From JAWXCH01 sp034440595 (GTDB taxonomy: Bacteria > Planctomycetota > Planctomycetia > Pirellulales > JALHPA01): DNA of 7,441 bases. The stretch is taken from positions 1-7,441 of the forward strand of contig JAWXCH010000469.1 in assembly GCA_034440595.1 (NCBI GenBank). Reading direction: 5' to 3'. The translations under genes and the position numbers were made by a program. This document shows, one piece after another, positions 6,413-7,441 of the stretch (position 1 is its first letter; the number at the start of each line of letters is the position of its first letter). Under the pieces are notes generated by a model. The model saw only the letters and a program-made list of their open reading frames with translations, did not search any database and was not told where the DNA came from.

Positions 6413-6889
6413 ATGAAACGGTATTTAGTCCTCTTAGCATTTTCGGCGTCGCTACAGTGTTTCACCGGTTGCAAAGAAAGCCCTGTGCCTGCACCAGAAA
6501 CGCCTGCAAAGCAGCACGCCCACGCGCACGGAGCCGGCCCACACGGCGGCACCGTCACCGATTGGGGTGGTGGAGCGTATCACGTTGAATTCACCGTGGA
6601 TCACGATAAGAAAGAAGCAACCGTCTACATCGTTGGCAGTGATGAAAAATCGCCATCGCCAATCAAAGCCGATTCTGTGCAACTGGTAATCGACGATCCG
6701 CAGACCGAGATCAAATTAGTTGCCAAGCCGCTCGAAGGGGAAGCCGAAGGAACTTCATCGCGATTTGTCGGCACTCACGACACCATCGGCATCGTCAAGG
6801 AGTTTGCCGGAACGGTCAGTGGTGAAGTTGAAGGTACCCCTTATACCGGTGACTTCAAAGAAGAGCCGCACGATGCGGATCACAAGTAG
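6413..6889 (+). CDS. Histidine-rich lipoprotein, putative metal-binding accessory of the efflux pump
   Basis: From ATG 6413 the product has 158 residues. It starts with a lipoprotein signal (MKRYLVLLAFSASLQCFTGC) whose lipobox FTGC ends at Cys20; Phe at -3 is slightly atypical. A Pro-rich linker leads to HAHAHGAGPHGG at residues 35-46, then a predicted beta-rich domain with GAYHVEFTVDHDKKEATVYI at about 54-72, more beta strands, and a closing acidic and His tail (EPHDADHK). The HG-rich start followed by a YHVEF strand and a VTVYI-like strand resembles small lipoproteins that I recall beside metal efflux genes in planctomycetes; I know no family name. A membrane-tethered metal scavenger or chaperone handing ions to the adaptor is an inference. 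The gene lies 88 bp after the pump and 26 bp before the next gene, on the same strand. The ATG at 6368 was rejected as start. Confidence 0.85.
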   Translation: MKRYLVLLAFSASLQCFTGCKESPVPAPETPAKQHAHAHGAGPHGGTVTDWGGGAYHVEFTVDHDKKEATVYIVGSDEKSPSPIKADSVQLVIDDPQTEIKLVAKPLEGEAEGTSSRFVGTHDTIGIVKEFAGTVSGEVEGTPYTGDFKEEPHDADHK

Positions 6890-6915
6890 TCATCATTCTC
6901 CGCGAGGATGCTCCG

Positions 6916-7254
6916 ATGGGAATTATTTGGAATATTGTACGCGTCGCGATTGTTGCAATTACGGTCGTCGCGGTCGCCGAGCTATCGAAACGCCACCCGC
7001 GATTTGGAGCATTGCTCCTGTCGCTTCCTATCGTGAGCATCCTCGCACTTCTGTTGAGTTGGTTTCAATTCCACGACTTACCGTCTATCTCGCGCATGTC
7101 GCGAGAAACACTGGTATTGGTCTTATTAGGATTACCCTTTTTTGTTCCACTGGCTTTTGCGCCCCAATTAGGCTTAAGCTTCTGGCCCGCATTGGTGTGC
7201 GGCATAGTTCTAGCGACAATTCTTATAGGTGCTTGGCTACTTTTAGCTTACTAG
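6916..7254 (+). CDS. Small four-helix inner-membrane protein, DUF3147-like
   Basis: This 112-residue protein is almost wholly hydrophobic, with four likely membrane segments at about 4-22, 30-52, 64-85 and 89-111. The loop after TM1, AELSKRHPRFGALLLSLPIVS, matches the ELxKRxPxxGALLxSLPLxS pattern that I associate with DUF3147-family proteins, as does the GLSFWPALV segment before TM4. Length fits that family. The function of DUF3147 is unknown. GAGGA at 6904-6908 lies 7 nt before ATG 6916. The gene closely follows the lipoprotein, suggesting co-transcription with the efflux genes. A link to metal handling is inferred from position only. It is the last gene before the right repeat arm, and no terminator is visible after it. 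Confidence 0.8.
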   Translation: MGIIWNIVRVAIVAITVVAVAELSKRHPRFGALLLSLPIVSILALLLSWFQFHDLPSISRMSRETLVLVLLGLPFFVPLAFAPQLGLSFWPALVCGIVLATILIGAWLLLAY

Positions 7255-7344
7255 CAGTTCATATTCTACGGTCAACCTGTGTGAATTGAGGACAAGGAAC
7301 GCCACCGCCAGTCACCCCTGTTTCAGAAGCTACAACCTTTGTAC

Positions 7345-7441
7345 GGGTCCACGTCAGCTTATGCGGCGTTGGCCATGATAGCTCGGGTGGTGCGGCGGAC
7401 GAAGGGGGATCCGGTTCGGCGGGCAAGGTAGTCGGCTAGCC
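7345..7441. repeat. Right arm of the 97-bp perfect terminal inverted repeat
   Basis: This is the exact reverse complement of 1-97. Its inner edge, GGGTCCACGTCAGC (7345-7358), directly follows the stop codon of the inward-reading fragment and may be the tip of the insertion sequence. The sequences just inside the two arms are unrelated, so the duplication is limited to the arms. Confidence 0.95.
7359..7439 (-). CDS. 3' end of a truncated gene, second copy, probably a transposase
   Basis: The minus strand encodes the same 26 C-terminal residues (ending TTRAIMANAA) and TAA as the left arm, again reading toward the efflux genes. The gene runs out of the window on the right. Together the two fragments imply two complete copies of one element in opposite orientation just outside the window, or one copy placed at both ends by an assembly break. 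Confidence 0.5.
   Translation of the reverse strand, partial: LADYLARRTGSPFVRRTTRAIMANAA

Noticed and set aside
6720..7289. Plus-strand frame of 189 codons across the lipoprotein and DUF3147-like genes
   Set aside because: It overlaps two better supported genes with good ribosome binding sites, and its translation is Arg/Ser-rich without domain features.
1..7441. CRISPR array, tRNA, rRNA or replication origin
   Set aside because: No regularly spaced direct repeats, cloverleaf-like sequence, rRNA-like blocks or iteron clusters were seen on either strand.

Overview
The window reads as a heavy-metal efflux locus from a Gram-negative-type bacterium, most likely a planctomycete. The evidence for that lineage is indirect and rests on recall of family resemblance: the style of the integrase remnant, the GELVDDAIVDVEN-type RND pump, and the small His-rich exported protein and His-rich lipoprotein packed around it. 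No rRNA, tRNA or housekeeping gene is present to confirm it.

Layout. Positions 1-97 and 7345-7441 are a perfect 97-bp inverted repeat, one arm at each extreme end of the window. Each arm carries the last 26 codons and the stop of the same truncated gene, reading inward, followed by 14 bp that may be the tip of an insertion sequence. Positions 98-809 hold no intact gene: there is a decayed fragment of an rve-type (DDE) transposase on the minus strand at 302-544, then unexplained sequence, then a good sigma70-like promoter at 757-785. Five genes follow, all on the plus strand: a secreted His-rich protein (810-1325), a CusB/CzcB-type periplasmic adaptor (1457-2863), a CusA/CzcA-type RND pump (2875-6324), a His-rich lipoprotein (6413-6889) and a four-helix DUF3147-like membrane protein (6916-7254). 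The last 90 bp before the right arm (7255-7344) show no feature I can support.

How it may work together. The adaptor and pump are the inner-membrane and periplasmic parts of a heavy-metal RND efflux complex. Three proteins of the cluster (the secreted one, the C-terminal tail of the adaptor, and the N-terminus of the lipoprotein) carry histidine clusters predicted to lie outside the cytoplasmic membrane, which suggests periplasmic metal capture or hand-over to the pump (inference). No outer-membrane factor (CusC/CzcC/TolC type) and no metal-responsive regulator is in the window, so these must lie elsewhere or be shared.

The main points of interest are the inverted insertion-sequence ends framing the cluster, an extra block of roughly 75-90 residues in the first periplasmic loop of the pump, unusual residues at the pump's expected metal and proton sites, the distributed histidine clusters, and a C9T6 homopolymer just ahead of the lipoprotein's ribosome binding site. 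I see nothing here that proves an entirely new system; the His-rich partners and the DUF3147-like protein attached to the pump are the least described part.
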